64,000 nt of DNA from Lachnoclostridium sp. UBA3262 (GCA_002362575.1 DEUM01000040.1:1-64000), one strand, 5' to 3'; numbered from the stretch's first letter, positions 25,237 to 34,398 are shown. Program-made: numbers and translations. Notes: generated by a model from the sequence alone, not told the origin.

Positions 25237-26484
25237 CTGAAGTGGCTGAGAGGATATGTGGTCTGCCAGTCAAAAACAGGCTCATGGGAACGGTTTATGA
25301 ATATGTGCAGGCATCACAATATCAAAATGTGGGATATCCGAAAGAAAGAGGCCGTATATTTTTGCGTGTATGCCGATGAATTTGTTAAGCTGATTGCACT
25401 GTCTGTCAAAACATCGGCCAGGCCTCATCTTTTGAAAAAAAAGGGACTTCCGTTCCAGATTCAGAAGATGAAACGAAACTGGACATTTTATTCTGGTTTT
25501 TTTGTATTTCTTGCTTTATTATCCATATTATCAACCTTTGTATGGGAGATTACATATCATGGACAGAACAGCTACTCAAAGGAAACCCTGCAAAAAACAG
25601 TAGAGTCTATGAATGTTTATACGGGAATGAAACGCAGCCGGCTGGACTGCGATGCAATAGAAAAAAGAATACGCGAAATTCATCCGGATATTAGCTGGGT
25701 GTCTGCTGAGGAAATGGGAAGTGTGCTAAAAATTTCAATTAAAGAGGGGAAAAAGACAATTACCCATGAAAAAGCGTCCGCACCCAAACATCTGACAGCA
25801 CTCTATGACGGTGTTGTAGAGAATATTATGGTAAACCGCGGCACGGCAATGGTAAAAAAGGGAAAACGGGTAAAAAAGGGCGATATACTGATTAGCGGCG
25901 TCGTTCCTATCACGGATGACAACAACGAGGTGGCTGAAAATATGTCCGTATCGGCAAAAGGCGAGGTCACAATTCTGGCAGAGAAAAATTTTTCTGAGCC
26001 GATATCGGTTCGTTATAAGAAGAAAGAATATACGGGTAGAACTTTGCACAGCTACTCGTGGGTTTTGGGGAATCAAAGCTTTTCCCTAAAAAATCCTTTG
26101 AAACGGTTTGATAATTCATTAAAGTATGATACAATGAGTATTGTATGTGTAAATCGAATTATCCATCCCCTCTCATTTCCGATTAAAGTAACCAAACGGG
26201 AATACCGCGAATATCGAATGAAAAATGCGGTATACTCAAAAAATGAGTTGAAGAAGACAGGGATGGAGCGTTACAGGCATATGCTGGACGCCCTGACGAA
26301 GGACAATATGGAGCTTGTCACACATTCTGCAGTGTTAAAGCAAAAGGACAAGGAGAATTGGCTTTTGCAGGGAAAAATTACTTTTCGCTGTAAAAAACTG
26401 GGAAGCAGGGCAGTGAAAGCGAAAGAGCTCCAGATAAAAAAGGCAGATGGAGGAAAGAATGGAGAATCAGGAGAGAATTCTTGA
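25237..26484 (+). CDS. yqfD: sporulation protein YqfD
   Basis: Membrane protein of about 415 residues with one transmembrane helix (about residues 83-105) and a large extracytoplasmic part, SpoIIIA/YqfD family. The conserved YqfD N-terminus (KWLRGYV) is encoded from a CTG at 25237, placed six bases after AGGGGGA; the first conventional start in frame (GTG 25258) would remove these residues and has no binding site. I therefore call the rare CTG start. Other YqfD signatures are ERFMNMCRHHNI, DISWVSAEEMG and KRVKKGDILISGVV. The end overlaps phoH by 26 bases. Confidence 0.88.
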   Translation: MKWLRGYVVCQSKTGSWERFMNMCRHHNIKMWDIRKKEAVYFCVYADEFVKLIALSVKTSARPHLLKKKGLPFQIQKMKRNWTFYSGFFVFLALLSILSTFVWEITYHGQNSYSKETLQKTVESMNVYTGMKRSRLDCDAIEKRIREIHPDISWVSAEEMGSVLKISIKEGKKTITHEKASAPKHLTALYDGVVENIMVNRGTAMVKKGKRVKKGDILISGVVPITDDNNEVAENMSVSAKGEVTILAEKNFSEPISVRYKKKEYTGRTLHSYSWVLGNQSFSLKNPLKRFDNSLKYDTMSIVCVNRIIHPLSFPIKVTKREYREYRMKNAVYSKNELKKTGMERYRHMLDALTKDNMELVTHSAVLKQKDKENWLLQGKITFRCKKLGSRAVKAKELQIKKADGGKNGESGENS

Positions 26485-27478
26485 CATACCGGTAGAGCAT
26501 GAAAGAAATATATTTGGCGGTCTGGATTGTTTTGTGAAAAAAATAGAAAATACCCTTCAGGTCAATGTGATACTGCGGGACGGCTCTGTCAAGCTGCTTG
26601 GGACAGAAAGCCGTGTTGCAGAAGCAGAGCACGTGTTTCATGAGTTGATTCTGCTCTCGGAAAGAGGCAATACGATAACCGAACAGAACGTAGATTATAT
26701 TTTGTCGCTGACAAAGGAGAAGTCGGATATATCGCTGGCAGAGATAGATAAAGAATTAATCGGTTATACGATTCAGGGAAAACCAATTAAGCCCAAAACG
26801 ATGGGGCAGCAAAAATATGTAAAACAGATTCAGGATAAAATGATGGTATTTGGCATCGGGCCGGCAGGTACCGGAAAAACGTATCTTGCGATGGCGATGG
26901 CGATACAGGCGTTTAAAAGTGATGAGGTAAGTAAAATAATTCTTACAAGGCCGGCAATCGAGGCAGGAGAGAATCTTGGCTTTCTGCCAGGGGATTTGCA
27001 GAGCAAGATTGATCCGTATCTGAGACCGCTGTACGATGCCCTGTATCAGATTATGGGGGCAGACAGCTTTATCAAAAATTCAGAAAAAGGACTGATAGAG
27101 GTAGCGCCGCTCGCATATATGCGGGGGCGGACACTGGATAATGCCTTTATTATTCTGGATGAGGCACAGAATACGACGCCTGCCCAGATGAAAATGTTTT
27201 TGACAAGAATTGGCTTTGGCTCCAAAGTTGTTGTGACTGGTGACCTCTCACAGAAGGATTTGCCATTTAGTACCGAGTCCGGTCTGGAACAGGCCGCTTC
27301 CGTTTTAAAAAATGTAGATGAAATAGGATTTTGTTATCTGACTAATAAAGACGTTGTACGTCATCCTTTGGTGCAAAAAATTGTACATGCCTATGAGAAG
27401 TTTGAAGCAAGGGAAAAGTACAGGGAATCCCGCAAAAAAAATTCGGGTTCAAATAATAGGAGAACAGGGCGCTCATGA
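26459..27478 (+). CDS. phoH: PhoH family ATPase
   Basis: A P-loop ATPase of 339 residues of the PhoH/YbeZ family, thought to act in RNA metabolism together with YbeY. It shows Walker A GPAGTGKTYLAM, Walker B AFIILDEAQNTTP, and the GDLSQKDLP motif, plus an N-terminal KH-like region. ATG 26459 follows GGAGG. ybeY overlaps its last four bases (ATGA), so they are translationally coupled. Confidence 0.95.
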   Translation: MENQERILDIPVEHERNIFGGLDCFVKKIENTLQVNVILRDGSVKLLGTESRVAEAEHVFHELILLSERGNTITEQNVDYILSLTKEKSDISLAEIDKELIGYTIQGKPIKPKTMGQQKYVKQIQDKMMVFGIGPAGTGKTYLAMAMAIQAFKSDEVSKIILTRPAIEAGENLGFLPGDLQSKIDPYLRPLYDALYQIMGADSFIKNSEKGLIEVAPLAYMRGRTLDNAFIILDEAQNTTPAQMKMFLTRIGFGSKVVVTGDLSQKDLPFSTESGLEQAASVLKNVDEIGFCYLTNKDVVRHPLVQKIVHAYEKFEAREKYRESRKKNSGSNNRRTGRS

Positions 27479-27972
27479 CAGTTTACTATGAAAATGAAAC
27501 AGAATTTGAATTTCCGTTTTCTGAACATGAACATCTGCAAAAGCTGATTCGTTTTGTGACAGACTTTGTCGCGTGTCCATATGAGCCTGAGGTCAGTGTT
27601 ACCATTGTCGGGAAAGAACGGATTCAGGAAATCAATCGGGAGTTCCGACAGGTAAATCGTCCCACCGACGTTTTAAGTTTTCCCATGATGGAGTATGACA
27701 AGCCATCCGATTTCCAAGGAAAGATGTTTCAGAGTACCATTTCTCTGTCACCCGGGACAGGAGAACTTGTGCTGGGAGATATCATTCTCTGTGCAGAGGT
27801 TATTTCGGAGCAGGCAGATGAGTACGGACATTCGGAATTAAGAGAATTTTCCTTTTTGGTCGTACACAGCATGCTTCATCTGTTTGGCTATGACCATATG
27901 GAAGAATCCGAGCGTATTGAGATGGAAGAATTACAAAAAGATATTATGGAAAAGCTCGGTATTAACCGATAA
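27475..27972 (+). CDS. ybeY: endoribonuclease YbeY (rRNA maturation factor)
   Basis: Zinc-dependent endoribonuclease of 165 residues needed for 16S rRNA 3'-end maturation and ribosome quality control. The metal site is HSMLHLFGYDH (H-x3-H-x5-H), preceded by the conserved Arg in NREFRQVNRPTDVLSFP. It overlaps phoH by four bases. Nothing unusual is seen. Confidence 0.97.
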   Translation: MTVYYENETEFEFPFSEHEHLQKLIRFVTDFVACPYEPEVSVTIVGKERIQEINREFRQVNRPTDVLSFPMMEYDKPSDFQGKMFQSTISLSPGTGELVLGDIILCAEVISEQADEYGHSELREFSFLVVHSMLHLFGYDHMEESERIEMEELQKDIMEKLGINR

Positions 27973-28003
27973 GCGGAAAAAATCAATAACAGGAGGTTTC
28001 AGG

Positions 28004-29116
28004 ATGAACCGGAAACAAAAAAAACTGGTACTCGGCGTATTTATTGCAGCAGTCGTTATGATTTTAGCCGTGTTCGGGACCATGGCAATGAGAAAAAATA
28101 AAAAACAGGAACAGACATCTGGTCCTGTTTCGACTTCCGGTGTGACTACGTCTGATACTACGCCTGTACCAACGAAAAATCCACACGAAGGCATGGTAAA
28201 GAGTGAATTGACGGGGCAATGGATTAAAAAATCAGTTGCGGGTAACCGGTGTTTTGCTATCATGATAAACAATATTGAGTATGCCTTCCGCAATCAGATG
28301 GGAACCTCAAAGGCAGATATTATCTATGAGGCGCTGGCAGAGGGTGGTATTACCCGTATGCTGGCATTGTATCAGAATGTCAAGGATGTAAAAAGAATTG
28401 GTTCTGTGCGGAGTGCAAGACATTACTATGTACAGTTTGCCAAAGAATGGGATGCGGTTTTCTGCCATTTCGGGCATACAAAGTATGCCGTGGCGAAAAT
28501 GGAAAAGCTGGGGACAGAGAATCTGAGCGGATTGTCCGGGATTGGTCCGGTTGTCTATGCAAGGACAAGCAGTTTAAGAGCGCCGCATAATGTGTTTACC
28601 TCAGGAAAGAAAATGCTGAAGGGTGCAAAAAAGCTTGGCTATAAAGTGAAGAAGACAAACTCCGCTGTAGCAGAGCATTTTGACTTCAATGAACAGGACA
28701 CTGTTTTAGCAGGAGGAACAAAGGCGAAAGATATTGTACTTCCGTTTTCCTACTATTCGACATGCCGGATGAAATACAGTGCAAAAAAGAAAAAATATAT
28801 GAAGTATGAATATGGGCAAAAACATATGGACAGGTACTATAAAAAGCAGTTATCTTTTAAAAATGTTATTGTTCAGCTTGTAGAAGAGTCCAATATTGAC
28901 CGCAATGGCTATCAGACAATGAAGTTGGGCAATGTTTCTGGAAAAGGGTACTATTTTACAAATGGAAGACGGATTAAAATTACGTGGCAGAGAAATGAAA
29001 AAAGAAATACAATGGTTTATCTGGATGCATCTGGCAACACTCTGAAGATAAATCCGGGAAAGACATATATTGCTGTATATCCGAGCAATAGGAAAAAATA
29101 TATCCGTGTAAAATAG
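28004..29116 (+). CDS. DUF3048 (YerB-like) extracytoplasmic protein
   Basis: A 370-residue protein anchored by an N-terminal membrane helix (about residues 8-26) without a lipobox Cys, followed by a Thr/Pro linker and the two YerB halves: GNRCFAIMINNIEYAFRNQMG with YEALAEGGITRMLALYQ and SVRSARHYYV, and a C-terminal half with SYYSTCRMKY and the GNVSGKGYYFTNGRRIKITW segment. ATG 28004 follows AGGAGG; the frame opens earlier inside ybeY but without signals. Its biochemical role is unknown; cell-envelope location is likely. Confidence 0.9.
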   Translation: MNRKQKKLVLGVFIAAVVMILAVFGTMAMRKNKKQEQTSGPVSTSGVTTSDTTPVPTKNPHEGMVKSELTGQWIKKSVAGNRCFAIMINNIEYAFRNQMGTSKADIIYEALAEGGITRMLALYQNVKDVKRIGSVRSARHYYVQFAKEWDAVFCHFGHTKYAVAKMEKLGTENLSGLSGIGPVVYARTSSLRAPHNVFTSGKKMLKGAKKLGYKVKKTNSAVAEHFDFNEQDTVLAGGTKAKDIVLPFSYYSTCRMKYSAKKKKYMKYEYGQKHMDRYYKKQLSFKNVIVQLVEESNIDRNGYQTMKLGNVSGKGYYFTNGRRIKITWQRNEKRNTMVYLDASGNTLKINPGKTYIAVYPSNRKKYIRVK

Positions 29117-29172
29117 AGAACGGAAAAGAAACTGATTCGAAACCGAATGTTACTATGAAAGGATGAAGGTTT

Positions 29173-30819
29173 TTGAGCACAAACAGGGAAAGAAAACAAG
29201 CAGACTTTTTGAAACAGGGCGGTATTCTTGCTCTGGCTTCTCTCATTGTCCGCTTTATAGGATTGATATACCGGATTCCGATGTCAAACATTCTAGGAGA
29301 GGAAGGAAACGGTATTTATGCGGTGGCATTTGAGATATATGACGTTATATTGATTATATCCTCCTACAGCCTGCCGTTGGCATTATCTAAAATCATATCT
29401 GCCCAGCAGGCAAAAAGACAGCACAGAAATACCGGAAAGACCTTTCGTGTTGCTCTTACATTTGCTATTATTTCGGGCGGTCTTTTTGGCAGTATCCTAT
29501 TTTTTGGCGCCGGACTCATAGAAAAAAATATTTATCCGGAATATACGGGAGTACAGATCCCTCTGCGGGTTTTGGCTCCGACTATATTTATCGTTGCGCT
29601 TCTCGGTGTTTTCCGGGGATTTTTTCAGGGGAAAAAGACGATGGTACCAACCGCCGTATCTCAGATTATCGAACAGATTGTCAATGCGGTTGTCAGTGTT
29701 GGCGCCAGCTATTTGTTTATGAAATGGAATATCGATTCTTTACAGCAGGCAGCATGGGGAGCAGCCGGTGGAACGCTGGGCACCTGTCTTGGCGCTGCGT
29801 CTGCATTACTCCTTGTTCTATTTGTGTACTGGCTGTACCGCCCGGTGCAGGCGAAACTGGAACGACGGGATGGGACAGGCAGGACGTTGTCCTCGGGCTA
29901 TTTGTTCCGTGTGCTGATTATTACGATACTGCCAATCGTGCTGTCACAGACGGTCTACAATATCAGCGGGTTGATTGACTACAAGCTCTTTGGCTGGCTT
30001 TCCGGAGAGAAGGGAATTGACTCCTACACGATTAAGAGTATGATAGGTGTTTACAGTTCAAAATACAGGACACTTTGCAGTGTGCCAATTGCGATTTCTA
30101 CAGCGATTGCCTCCTCCATGATACCGAGCGCAGTCGCCGCCTATACCGAGGGGGACATCCGGCAGTTAAAGTATAATATTTCATCGGGTATCAAATTTAA
30201 CATGATAGTAGCATTCCCATGCGCCGTAGGGTTTACGATTCTTGGACAGCCGATTGTGAAAATGCTGTTTGCTTCCTCGAATTATGTACTGGGCGGTTGG
30301 ATGATGACGACGGGAGCTGCCGCAATTATTTTTTATGCGCTGTCGAACGTGACAGGAGGCGCGCTGCAGAGTATTGACAAAATGCGTCTTCCCGTTATTC
30401 ACTCAGCAATTTCACTTGTATTGCATGTTGCCTTGGTAGCTGCGCTGTTGAAATATACGGGAGTAGGAGTCTATGCTCTGATTATTGGAAATATTACTTT
30501 TCCAATCGTTGTGTTTATATTGAATCTGATAGCAATAAAAAAGTACATTCCAACGTACCGGCAGGAGGTTGTAAAGACCTTTTTTGCCCCGCTGTCTGCA
30601 TCTATATGGATGGCAGTTGCCATTGTTCTTGTATACTGGGTACTGGGGCTCTTGATCCACTCGAACACAATACGGACGCTTGTCTCGGTATGCGTTGCGG
30701 CCTTTGTTTATTTCTCAGTATTCCTTCTTCTGAAGGGATTGACACGGGAGGAATTGTTTGATTTTCCAATGGGGCGGAAGATGTACATGCTGGCAAGAAA
30801 GATGCGGATTATGAAATAG
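29173..30819 (+). CDS. MOP-superfamily lipid flippase (SpoVB/MurJ-like)
   Basis: Polytopic membrane protein of 548 residues with about 14 hydrophobic segments, of the polysaccharide transporter/SpoVB/YtgP branch of the MOP superfamily. The N-terminal FLKQGGILALASLIVRFIGLIYRIP and the GVFRGFFQGKKTMVPTA loop are typical. Relatives flip lipid-linked cell-wall precursors such as lipid II; which one this moves is not decided by sequence. The start is TTG 29173 with a GAAGG site. The VanR-like gene begins 13 bases after its stop, so transport and regulator are probably co-transcribed. Confidence 0.9.
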   Translation: MSTNRERKQADFLKQGGILALASLIVRFIGLIYRIPMSNILGEEGNGIYAVAFEIYDVILIISSYSLPLALSKIISAQQAKRQHRNTGKTFRVALTFAIISGGLFGSILFFGAGLIEKNIYPEYTGVQIPLRVLAPTIFIVALLGVFRGFFQGKKTMVPTAVSQIIEQIVNAVVSVGASYLFMKWNIDSLQQAAWGAAGGTLGTCLGAASALLLVLFVYWLYRPVQAKLERRDGTGRTLSSGYLFRVLIITILPIVLSQTVYNISGLIDYKLFGWLSGEKGIDSYTIKSMIGVYSSKYRTLCSVPIAISTAIASSMIPSAVAAYTEGDIRQLKYNISSGIKFNMIVAFPCAVGFTILGQPIVKMLFASSNYVLGGWMMTTGAAAIIFYALSNVTGGALQSIDKMRLPVIHSAISLVLHVALVAALLKYTGVGVYALIIGNITFPIVVFILNLIAIKKYIPTYRQEVVKTFFAPLSASIWMAVAIVLVYWVLGLLIHSNTIRTLVSVCVAAFVYFSVFLLLKGLTREELFDFPMGRKMYMLARKMRIMK

Positions 30820-30832
30820 GGAGAAACGTATT

Positions 30833-31525
30833 ATGGACACCATTCTGATTGTTGATGATGAAGAAGAAATACTGGGACTTTTGAAAGTATATCTGGAAAA
30901 TGAGAATTACCGGGTTGTGACATTTGGAGAGGGGCAAAAAGCACTCGAATATCTTCAGACTGGAACAGCAGATTTAGCAATATTAGATATCATGCTGCCG
31001 GATATGGACGGTTTCCAAATCTGCCGGAAGATACGGGAATCCTTTTATTTCCCAATCATTATGCTGACCGCAAAAAATACCGATGAGGACATGGTAAACG
31101 GATTGACAATGGGGGCAGATGATTATGTGACAAAACCATTCAAGCCGGTAGAGCTGGTTGCCCGTGTTAAAACACAGCTTCGCCGTTATAAAAAATATAA
31201 TATGTCCGGGAATACACCGGAAAAGGATATTATTGATATCCGGGGGCTGTACATGAATAACAGCACGCATGAAGCCAGTCTGTATGATCGAGACTTAGGG
31301 CTTACGCCAATAGAATTTTCGATTTTGTTTTATCTCTGTTCAAAGAGGGGACAGGTCGTATCTTCGGAGGAACTGTTTGAAGAAGTGTGGGGCGAAAAGT
31401 TTATAGATAGCAATAATACGGTAATGACGCATATCGGAAGGCTGCGGGAAAAGATGAATGAAAACGCAAAGAATCCGAAATTTGTGAAAACCGTGTGGGG
31501 AGTGGGGTATAAGGTTGAAGAATGA
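30833..31525 (+). CDS. OmpR/PhoB-type response regulator, VanR-like
   Basis: A 230-residue response regulator. The receiver (1-120) has acidic residues DDEEE near 8-12, the phospho-acceptor Asp in LAILDIMLPDMDG (about 53), and Lys in YVTKPFKP; the C-terminal winged helix has GLTPIEFSILFYLCS and FVKTVWGVGYKVEE. From memory, receiver details such as LENENYRVV, LTMGADDY and VKTQLRRYKKYN are strikingly close to VanR. No vanHAX-type genes are present. The kinase gene overlaps its last 11 bases. Confidence 0.93.
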   Translation: MDTILIVDDEEEILGLLKVYLENENYRVVTFGEGQKALEYLQTGTADLAILDIMLPDMDGFQICRKIRESFYFPIIMLTAKNTDEDMVNGLTMGADDYVTKPFKPVELVARVKTQLRRYKKYNMSGNTPEKDIIDIRGLYMNNSTHEASLYDRDLGLTPIEFSILFYLCSKRGQVVSSEELFEEVWGEKFIDSNNTVMTHIGRLREKMNENAKNPKFVKTVWGVGYKVEE

Positions 31526-32537
31526 AAATAGTGGAACAAATATAAAAAGCAAAACGGCATGGAGACGTTGGCACAGGACAGGAATCAAATGTGGAATCTA
31601 TCTTGTTCTTTATTTTGCAGCTATCCTGAGTGGATATATTTTTTATCTCTATTTATCCACTTTTGCATGGATGAAAAGCGATACGGTATATCCGATTCTC
31701 CATTTTCTGAATCTGCACAAGGAGACCTTTGTAATCGGAGGAGTATTTCTGGGACTTTTCATTATCGTACTGTGGGATTATAGGAGAATGTATCTTCTCG
31801 TAGAGGAGGAGGTCAGTCAGGCGTTATTGCGGGCAGAGGAGGCGGAGAGCCGGAAAAATGATTTAGTTGTGTATCTGGCACACGACTTAAAGACTCCGCT
31901 GACTTCTGTTACCGGATACCTGCAGTTACTACAGGATGAACCAGATGTATCACAGGAAACGCGCATGAAATATATCCGGGTAGCGGCGGCAAAGGCAGAG
32001 AGACTGGATGATTTGCTGAATGAATTTTTTGAGATAACGCGTTATAACCTGACTCAGATTACATTAGAAAAAAGTGAAATCAACCTGACTCGTATGCTGG
32101 AGCAGATTATCTTTGAGTTCCAGCCAATGATGAAAGAAAAAAAGATTACCTGCGAACTTCAGGCGCCAAGGGACTATTCCTTTGTATGTGATTCTGACCG
32201 GATGCAGCGGGTGTTCGACAACCTGCTCAGAAATGCCCTGAACTATAGTTTCCCAGATACAAAAATCGGGATCCGGATGCGGGAAATAAAAGGAGAAGTA
32301 ATTCTTGAGTTTGAAAATGAGGGCAATACGATTCCCAAAGAAAAACTACAGCGCATATTCGAACAGTTTTTCCGTCTGGACGATTCCAGAGGAACAAGAA
32401 CCGGCGGAAGCGGCGTCGGATTGGCGATTGCTAAGGAAATTGTCGAATTACATGACGGAACGATTCAAGCTTTCAGCGAAAATAATCACATTCGTTTCCG
32501 TGTCAGTATTCCTATACAGAATAAAATAAAATTGTGA
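31515..32537 (+). CDS. sensor histidine kinase, VanS-like
   Basis: A 340-residue membrane kinase. Two transmembrane helices (about 20-43 and 68-88) flank a short outside loop. The dimerisation box DLVVYLAHDLKTPLTSVTGYL holds the phospho-accepting His; N box DNLLRNALNYS, F box FEQFFRLDDSR and G box GGSGVGLAIAKEI are intact. The H-box wording is that of VanS. Translation likely starts at TTG 31515 inside the regulator gene, as there is no closer ATG in frame. With a very small sensor loop, the signal may be read within the membrane. Confidence 0.92.
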   Translation: MKNENSGTNIKSKTAWRRWHRTGIKCGIYLVLYFAAILSGYIFYLYLSTFAWMKSDTVYPILHFLNLHKETFVIGGVFLGLFIIVLWDYRRMYLLVEEEVSQALLRAEEAESRKNDLVVYLAHDLKTPLTSVTGYLQLLQDEPDVSQETRMKYIRVAAAKAERLDDLLNEFFEITRYNLTQITLEKSEINLTRMLEQIIFEFQPMMKEKKITCELQAPRDYSFVCDSDRMQRVFDNLLRNALNYSFPDTKIGIRMREIKGEVILEFENEGNTIPKEKLQRIFEQFFRLDDSRGTRTGGSGVGLAIAKEIVELHDGTIQAFSENNHIRFRVSIPIQNKIKL

Positions 32538-32569
32538 GAAAATCGTAAGATTTTTGTACGGAAAATGAT

Positions 32570-32628
32570 AAGAACCTTTTCTTTCGTTTTGGTAGAATAC
32601 TACTATACCAAAACAAAGGGAGGTTCTT
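32570..32628 (+). promoter_or_regulatory. nested inverted repeats over the peptidase ribosome binding site
   Basis: Outer arms AAGAACCT (32570-32577) and AGGTTCTT (32621-32628) enclose inner arms GTTTTGGTA (32586-32594) and TACCAAAAC (32606-32614), all perfect. The outer 3' arm overlaps the Shine-Dalgarno GGGAGG (32618-32623). The inner palindrome also overlaps possible -10 elements, so it may be an operator, an RNA structure hiding the start, or both. Confidence 0.5.
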
Positions 32629-32631
32629 TTT

Positions 32632-33442
32632 ATGAAAAGAAAACACCGTAAAAGAAAGTGGAATGTCTTAAAGATTTTTGTCACTATGGTATTCGCGCTG
32701 GTATGCATCGGGTTTATCGTTACCTTGCGAATCCGACATGAAAAAATCGAGGCAGACGCCAGTGATGCTGCTTTTCACACAGATTTCGATTCAAAAGAAA
32801 ATAGAATCCAGAAAATTATCCGGAATAAAAAATATCCCTAGCGAGCTGAGGGAAGCGCTGAAAAAGAATTCAGAAATGCTTGAATTTGTAGAGGGATATA
32901 AAAAAGCGGACAAGGTGGAAGTCGGAAGTTTTAATTATAAAGAAAAAAAGGGAGAGCATCCTCTGCTGTTACAATGGGACAAACGCTGGGGATATGCAGA
33001 GTATGGTGGGAGTATGATGGGGATATCCGGTTGTGGGCCGACCTGTATTTCTATGGTAATACTAGGTCTGACACGCGAAGCGGTTACTCCATATAAGGTT
33101 GCAAAATACGCAGAAAAGAACGGTTATTATGTAGAAGGCTCTGGCACGTCATGGAAGCTTATGACCGAGGGAGCAGGTTATTTCGGTATAAGCGGAAGTG
33201 CGTTGCCGTTGAGTGAGGAAAGAATAAAGGGAGTACTGGACTCGGGAGGAATGTGTATCTGTGCCATGCGGCCGGGGGATTTCACAACAGAAGGTCACTT
33301 TATAGTAATTTATGGATATAACGAACAGGGATTTTGTGTGAATGATCCAAACTCGGTTATCCGCAGTAAAAAAAGCTGGCCGTATGACCGGATATCACAT
33401 CAGATAAAGAATCTGTGGGCGTATACAACAACGGGCGGCTGA
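32632..33442 (+). pseudogene. membrane-anchored C39-like cysteine peptidase, frameshifted
   Basis: ATG 32632 with GGGAGG opens a frame with a basic N-terminus and one membrane helix (about residues 13-33), which ends at TAG 32839 after 69 codons. The peptidase continues in the next frame: IPSELREALKKN, LLQWDKRWGYAEYGG, the nucleophile in GCGPTCISM, His in EGHFIVIYGY and Asp in VNDPNS, to TGA 33440-33442. Removing one A from the A6 run at 32827-32832 would join both parts as RNKNIPSELRE, about 269 residues. Peptidase_C39_2-like enzymes act at the cell surface. The break may be a real mutation, slippage-based switching, or a sequencing error. It follows the VanRS-like pair. Confidence 0.8.
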
Positions 33443-33484
33443 TAAGCGCACCCGTTTGATAAGTGCGCCTGTCAGCCGCCCGTT
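33430..33484. terminator. long bidirectional terminator hairpin
   Basis: Perfect 13-bp arms AACGGGCGGCTGA (33430-33442) and TCAGCCGCCCGTT (33472-33484), with an inner stem GCGCAC (33446-33451)/GTGCGC (33463-33468). It starts within the peptidase stop region and serves both convergent genes. Confidence 0.9.
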
Positions 33485-33496
33485 ATTACTATTTTT

Positions 33497-34363
33497 CTAA
33501 TCTTCTTTGCTTTCGCAGTAGTCGTTATACCGTTCGTCGATTAGCTGGTCAATATAGCCCTTATTAAAAAATGGAAATTGCTCCGCCGTCATTTCACATA
33601 ATCTGCCGTGTACAGCAAAGTAATTATCCTCCTCAGAGAGCGTATCATCCATAAGGGAAGCAATTACCTCATCGGTAAGAGTGGCATCAATCCAGTCCAA
33701 AACTTCATTTGTCACCTTATCCTCCTCCGATACGATATTCTTCAGCTTGCCTGCCCGAAGAAGGGAGACCACTCCGATAATGAGGAAGATAAGAAATACC
33801 ACTCCCATAATTAACGTAGAGAACTTATTAAAAAAGTTCAGGTAACCAAGTACATTTAATAATAACATTCCAAATCCGAGTATTCCAAATACAATAAAGG
33901 AAATCCCGCTGAATTTCAAATCAGAATATTTATCCTTCTTTTTTACATATACAGAGCTTGCTTCTGTGCGCAGTTCGGAAAGCATGACATTGGCTTCCTC
34001 GTCCTTTAGCTCATCTAATTGTTTTTCCAGTTCAGGGACGAGTTCACTGATGTCCTTTTCTGCCATTTCCTCTGCGGAGCCAAATTTGCTTATCAGATCC
34101 TCCGCATCCTCTTTTTCAAAATAAGCGACAGCAACCTGAAACGTTCCGTTTTCCTCTGGAATCAGACCGGCAGTTGTAATACCGCCATAGGCAAGATAGG
34201 AAATAAATTTGCCTCCGGTTTCTTCATCCGCTACCGTACAGAGAGTAAAAGGTTCTTCTGGATTAATTTCCTCAGGTAATTCATCAACGAGTTCCACTCC
34301 GCACTCTGTGCAGGTTGTGATTCCCTCTATATATTCATTTTTACATTTTGGACACCATGGCAT
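33497..34363 (-). CDS. hypothetical zinc-ribbon membrane protein
   Basis: A 288-residue protein of unknown function. The N-terminus has a zinc ribbon, CPKCKNEYIEG then CTECG, followed by an acidic DUF2007-like region (about 35-95) with FTLCTVADEETGGKFISYLAYGGI. Two transmembrane helices lie at about 170-190 and 200-222, and an acidic C-terminus follows. It is probably a cytoplasm-facing membrane protein with a metal-binding head. It is monocistronic with its own promoter; the start at 34363 has AAGGAGGG upstream. Confidence 0.82.
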   Translation of the reverse strand: MPWCPKCKNEYIEGITTCTECGVELVDELPEEINPEEPFTLCTVADEETGGKFISYLAYGGITTAGLIPEENGTFQVAVAYFEKEDAEDLISKFGSAEEMAEKDISELVPELEKQLDELKDEEANVMLSELRTEASSVYVKKKDKYSDLKFSGISFIVFGILGFGMLLLNVLGYLNFFNKFSTLIMGVVFLIFLIIGVVSLLRAGKLKNIVSEEDKVTNEVLDWIDATLTDEVIASLMDDTLSEEDNYFAVHGRLCEMTAEQFPFFNKGYIDQLIDERYNDYCESKED

Positions 34364-34398
34364 GGCAAGTCCCTCCTTTACCGTGTTTTAACGAATTC

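Noticed and set aside
32678..33442. Separate 254-residue gene starting inside the anchor region
   Set aside because: Its first 50 residues come from the wrong frame of the anchor segment and have no family likeness; the frameshift reading explains both halves.
30833..33442. Vancomycin resistance cluster
   Set aside because: Only VanRS-like regulators are present; no D-Ala-D-Lac/Ser ligase, VanH, VanX or VanY-type gene is seen.
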